Source: Streptomyces sp. SM10 | GTDB lineage: Bacteria > Actinomycetota > Actinomycetes > Streptomycetales > Streptomycetaceae | NCBI RefSeq assembly: GCF_002910915.1 | Contig: NZ_NEUF01000182.1 | Location: 1 to 49,890 of the forward strand | Reading direction: 5' to 3' | DNA length: 49,890 bases | In this document: piece after piece, positions 47,384 to 49,890 of the stretch | Layout: each line of letters opens with the position of its first letter | How positions within the stretch are numbered: the stretch's first letter is position 1 | The notes under the pieces: generated by a model | Databases searched by the model: none | Told to the model about the DNA's origin: nothing | What the model saw: only the letters and a program-made list of their open reading frames with translations | Position numbers and translations under genes: made by a program

Positions 47384-48304
47384 TCACACCTTGAGGTACT
47401 TGCGCAACGCGAAGAGAGCGGCAACGGCGGGCATCAGCAAGCCGATCGCGAGGACGAGCGGAAGCTTCGTGAGCACCGCCTCCCAGCCGATGAAGTCGAT
47501 CAGATTCAGCTTCTCCTGGAGCGCGAGTCCGCCGTCGATCAGGAAGTACCGTGCCGCTATCAGGATGACGCAGGCGAGCAGCCCGCCGATCAGGCCGGCG
47601 AAGGCGGCCTCCATGATGAACGGCATCTGGATGTAGAAGCCCGAGGCCCCCACCAGCCGCATGATGCCCGTCTCCCGTCGTCGGCTGAACGCCGAGACGC
47701 GGACGGTGTTCACGATGAGCATCAGCGCAATGACCAGCATCAGCCCCATCAGGAAGATCGCGGCCACGTTCATGCCGTTCATCAGCCCGAAGAGGTTGTC
47801 GAGGATGCTGCGCTGGTCCTGGACGGACTGCACCCCGTCACGGCCGGCGAAGGCCGTCGCGACCACCTTGTACTTCTGCGGGTCCTTCAGCTTGACCCGG
47901 AACGACTCCTGCATCTGGTCCGGCGTGATGTTGCCGGCCATCGGCGAGTCGCCGAACTGCTCCTGGTAGTGCTTGTACGCCTGGTCGACCGTCTCGAAGA
48001 GGACCGGCTTCTCGACGGCCTCCATCTTCTCGAGGTCGGCCTTGATCTCCTTCTTCTGCTCCGCCGTGACGGCACCCTTGGCGCACTTGGGCACGTCCTT
48101 GGCGTCGTTCTTGTTGCAGAGGAAGATCGAGACGTTGACCTTGTCGTACCAGTAGGTCTTCATCGAGCTGACCTGCTCGCGCATCAACAGCGCGCCGCCG
48201 AACAGGGCGAGCGAGAGGGCGACGGAGACCACGACGGCGAAGGTCATCGTGAGGTTGCGACGAAGACCGACCCCGATCTCCGACAGGACGAACTGGGCGC
48301 GCAT
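47384..48304 (-). CDS. ftsX: Cell division protein FtsX
   Basis: 306 residues. TM1 (FAVVVSVALSLALFGGALLM) is followed by an extracytoplasmic domain of about 120 residues with a cysteine pair (IFLCNKNDAKDVPKC) and then three TM helices (AAIFLMGLMLVIALMLIVNT and onwards). FtsX with FtsE transmits ATPase activity across the membrane to activate peptidoglycan hydrolases. ATG 48304, 36 bp downstream of ftsE. Confidence 0.96.
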   Translation of the reverse strand: MRAQFVLSEIGVGLRRNLTMTFAVVVSVALSLALFGGALLMREQVSSMKTYWYDKVNVSIFLCNKNDAKDVPKCAKGAVTAEQKKEIKADLEKMEAVEKPVLFETVDQAYKHYQEQFGDSPMAGNITPDQMQESFRVKLKDPQKYKVVATAFAGRDGVQSVQDQRSILDNLFGLMNGMNVAAIFLMGLMLVIALMLIVNTVRVSAFSRRRETGIMRLVGASGFYIQMPFIMEAAFAGLIGGLLACVILIAARYFLIDGGLALQEKLNLIDFIGWEAVLTKLPLVLAIGLLMPAVAALFALRKYLKV

Positions 48305-48339
48305 GGCGTCCTTTCAGTACTCGATGCTCGTGCAGAGAC

Positions 48340-49029
48340 TCAGTGCTGGTAGCCGTAGACGCCGCGCGCCTGGTCCCGTACGAGACGGCCCTGCTCGAGC
48401 TCGATGACGCGCTTGCGCATCTGGTCGACGATGTTCTGGTCGTGGGTCGCCATGATCACGGTGGTGCCGGTCCGGTTGATCCGGTCCAGCAGCTTCATGA
48501 TGCCCACGGAGGTCTGCGGGTCGAGGTTTCCGGTCGGCTCGTCCGCGATCAGCAGCATGGGGCGGTTGACGAACGCCCGCGCGATCGCGACACGTTGCTG
48601 CTCACCACCGGAGAGCTCACCGGGCATCCGGTCCTCCTTGCCCCCCAGACCCACGAGGTCGAGAACCTGCGGCACGGCCTTGCGGATCTCGCCGCGGGGC
48701 TTGCCGATGACCTCCTGCGCGAAGGCCACGTTCTCGGCGACGGTCTTGTTGGGGAGAAGACGGAAGTCCTGGAACACCGTGCCCAGCTGGCGGCGCATCT
48801 GCGGCACCTTCCAGTTGGACAGCCGCGCGAGGTCCTTGCCGAGCACGTGGACCATGCCCTGGCTGGCACGCTCCTCCCGGAGGATGAGCCGCATGAAGGT
48901 GGACTTGCCGGAGCCGGAGGAGCCGACCAGGAAGACGAACTCACCCTTCTCGATGTCGAGTGAGACGTCCCGGAGAGCTGGACGGCTCTGCTTCGGGTAG
49001 GTCTTGGAGACGTTGTCGAATCGGATCAC
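48340..49029 (-). CDS. ftsE: Cell division ATP-binding protein FtsE
   Basis: 229 residues. Walker A GSSGSGKST (36-44), Q-loop VFQDFRLLP, signature LSGGEQQRVAIARA, Walker B LLIADEPTGNLD, and H-loop MATHDQ. Start GTG 49029 (MIRFDNVSKTY), usual for the family. First gene of ftsE-ftsX; the 258-bp spacer to the divergent small gene must hold its promoter. Confidence 0.96.
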   Translation of the reverse strand: MIRFDNVSKTYPKQSRPALRDVSLDIEKGEFVFLVGSSGSGKSTFMRLILREERASQGMVHVLGKDLARLSNWKVPQMRRQLGTVFQDFRLLPNKTVAENVAFAQEVIGKPRGEIRKAVPQVLDLVGLGGKEDRMPGELSGGEQQRVAIARAFVNRPMLLIADEPTGNLDPQTSVGIMKLLDRINRTGTTVIMATHDQNIVDQMRKRVIELEQGRLVRDQARGVYGYQH

Positions 49030-49287
49030 GGATGCACCACGGTCGGCCGGGGGTAGGTGAGCGTGACCATACGCGACGCGGGTGAGCGCGTGCAGTCGGC
49101 GTCCGGGAATGAGGGATTTGTGACGGAACGCGGCACGGAACGAAACGGGGCGTGCCGGACCTTGTCCGGCGGGCCGCGCCGAAATCGCCCCGAGCTGTCA
49201 CAGTGGTAGGGGGAACGGTTGCGTTTCCCTGAGCGTTGTGCGGAGAGAACGTGAATGCGGCTCCGCCGCGCGGGAGGAGGAGTGCGC

Positions 49288-49479
49288 ATGACCTATGACC
49301 GACTGGTGTGCGCGAACTGCGCGGCGCCCGTGAACGAGGGCCGCTGCCGGGTCTGCCGTGCGAGCCGGGAGCGCATGCAGGAGCAGGGGCCGTTCGCGGG
49401 GCTCAATCCCGCGATGCTGATCGCGCTGATGGTGATCCTGGTGGCCGCCCTGGCCCTGCTGGCGCACCAGGCCGTCTGA
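49288..49479 (+). CDS. Small membrane protein with two CxxC motifs
   Basis: 63 residues: MTYDRLVCANCAAPVNEGRC then RVC, a zinc-ribbon-like pair of CxxC motifs in the first about 25 residues, then a single TM helix (AMLIALMVILVAALALLAHQ) at the C-terminus. ATG 49288 is preceded by GGGAGGAGGAG; a GTG two codons upstream is less likely. Divergent from ftsE. Unknown function; the layout suggests a tail-anchored protein with a cytoplasmic zinc site. Confidence 0.85.
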   Translation: MTYDRLVCANCAAPVNEGRCRVCRASRERMQEQGPFAGLNPAMLIALMVILVAALALLAHQAV

Positions 49480-49554
49480 GCCGGGACAGCGCCCCGAGGG
49501 TCCTGCGGGGATGAGGCGTGCGCGTACGGCCGCAGGAGCGGTTCCGGTACGCGA

Positions 49555-49592
49555 AAGGGCCCGGGAGGCCATGAATGCTCTCCCGGGCCCTT
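49555..49592. terminator. Bidirectional terminator
   Basis: AAGGGCCCGGGAG (49555-49567) and CTCCCGGGCCCTT (49580-49592), perfect 13-bp arms between the small zinc-ribbon gene and the convergent surface-protein gene. Confidence 0.9.
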
Positions 49593-49612
49593 CAGCGTGC
49601 GCGTGCGGACGA

Positions 49613-49890
49613 TCAGGCGGTCGTGCGACCGCCGGCCAGGCGCGGCAGGATGCGGAAGCCGATGCCACCGGCGATCATCGTGGCGGCGCCGAGCAGCAGG
49701 AACGTGGTCTCGGCCGCACCGGTCTCGGCGAGCTCGTCCTTGCCCTTGCCCTGCTCGACCGGCTGGTTGCCGACACTGTCGGTGTCGGTGTTGTCACCGG
49801 CGTCGGGGTAGGACGGGTCGGGCGTCCCGGTGGAGCCTCCATCCGTGGACCCACCATCGGTCGCGCCACCATCGGTCGCGCCACCATCGG
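49613..49890 (-). CDS. Sortase-anchored surface protein, C-terminal part (5' end beyond window)
   Basis: The last 92 codons of a larger gene. From the window edge the protein reads a Asp-Gly-Gly-(Ala/Ser)-Thr repeat (four copies), an acidic Pro/Asp/Thr stretch, then LAETG, a class E-type sortase signal (LAxTG, as in Streptomyces chaplins), a hydrophobic helix (TFLLLGAATMIAGGIGF) and a basic tail ending RLAGGRTTA. The protein should be covalently attached to peptidoglycan; the repeat region probably forms a wall-spanning stalk. The N-terminal functional domain is not visible. Confidence 0.88.
   Translation of the reverse strand, partial: DGGATDGGATDGGSTDGGSTGTPDPSYPDAGDNTDTDSVGNQPVEQGKGKDELAETGAAETTFLLLGAATMIAGGIGFRILPRLAGGRTTA

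Noticed and set aside
1..49890. CRISPR arrays, rRNA genes or prophage structural genes
   Set aside because: No regularly spaced repeats, no rRNA sequence and no phage head or tail genes were seen.

Overview
The window is high-GC actinobacterial DNA and almost certainly from a Streptomyces chromosome. Third codon positions are strongly GC-biased, GTG and TTG starts are common, and the families present (WhiJ-like XRE/DUF397 pair, matAB, mycosin, DUF6571-type protein, HelD, sigU/rsuA) are Streptomyces-typical. From about 19.1 kb to the right end the gene order (hexosaminidase/sugar ABC operon, DUF3039, yqgE, murA, hup, malic enzyme, helD, anti-sigma/sigU, hemD-OmpR fusion, narK, acyltransferase, matB, matA, ssrA, smpB, ctp, ftsX, ftsE) matches the S. 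coelicolor core segment SCO2943 to SCO2969 as I remember it. This half is therefore conserved chromosome.

The left 14 kb is accessory and scarred. It holds the 5' part of an IS630-type transposase that needs a -1 frameshift; a three-gene cassette resembling a type VII secretion (T7SS) substrate module (164 aa helper, 765 aa WXG/DUF6571-like protein, lipoprotein); an MFS gene that has lost its middle and its 3' end where the cassette begins; a tRNA-Cys(GCA); a lipoprotein; a WhiJ-like XRE regulator with a DUF397 partner carrying an internal 20-residue duplication; a winged-helix/zinc-ribbon protein; a mosaic of gene remnants at 9.1-9.45 kb that are paralogous to two intact neighbours; another lipoprotein; and an orphan T7SS operon (Esx-like, PPE/EspB-like with Gly/Pro-rich tail, mycosin) followed by a frame-broken ORF. 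No EccB, EccC, EccD or EccE membrane component is present, so both T7SS modules must rely on machinery encoded elsewhere.

14.0-18.9 kb holds a three-subunit molybdenum hydroxylase operon (FAD, 2Fe-2S, Mo subunits). Its 2Fe-2S subunit carries a disordered acidic/Pro-rich extension of about 320 residues, and its Mo subunit lacks the glutamate normally seen in the family's GAKGxGE motif. 19.1-23.9 kb holds a sugar ABC importer (binding protein and two permeases, no ATPase) plus a cytoplasmic GH20 hexosaminidase. The promoter region carries a near-consensus DasR (dre-like) site and a separate perfect 19-bp operator-like palindrome, so the operon is probably a GlcNAc-oligomer uptake system under amino-sugar control.

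The right part covers cell-envelope and housekeeping functions: murA; HU; malic enzyme; RNAP-binding HelD; SigU and its anti-sigma factor; a uroporphyrinogen-III-synthase-like/OmpR fusion next to narK; MatA, MatB and an acyltransferase for an extracellular glucosamine polymer; trans-translation (ssrA, smpB); a secreted S41 protease; FtsEX; and finally the C-terminal end of a sortase-anchored (LAETG) surface protein that runs off the window. The strongest candidates for new biology are the two T7SS-linked modules with the recombination scars around them, the dual-operator amino-sugar operon, and the Mo-hydroxylase with the altered active-site motif.
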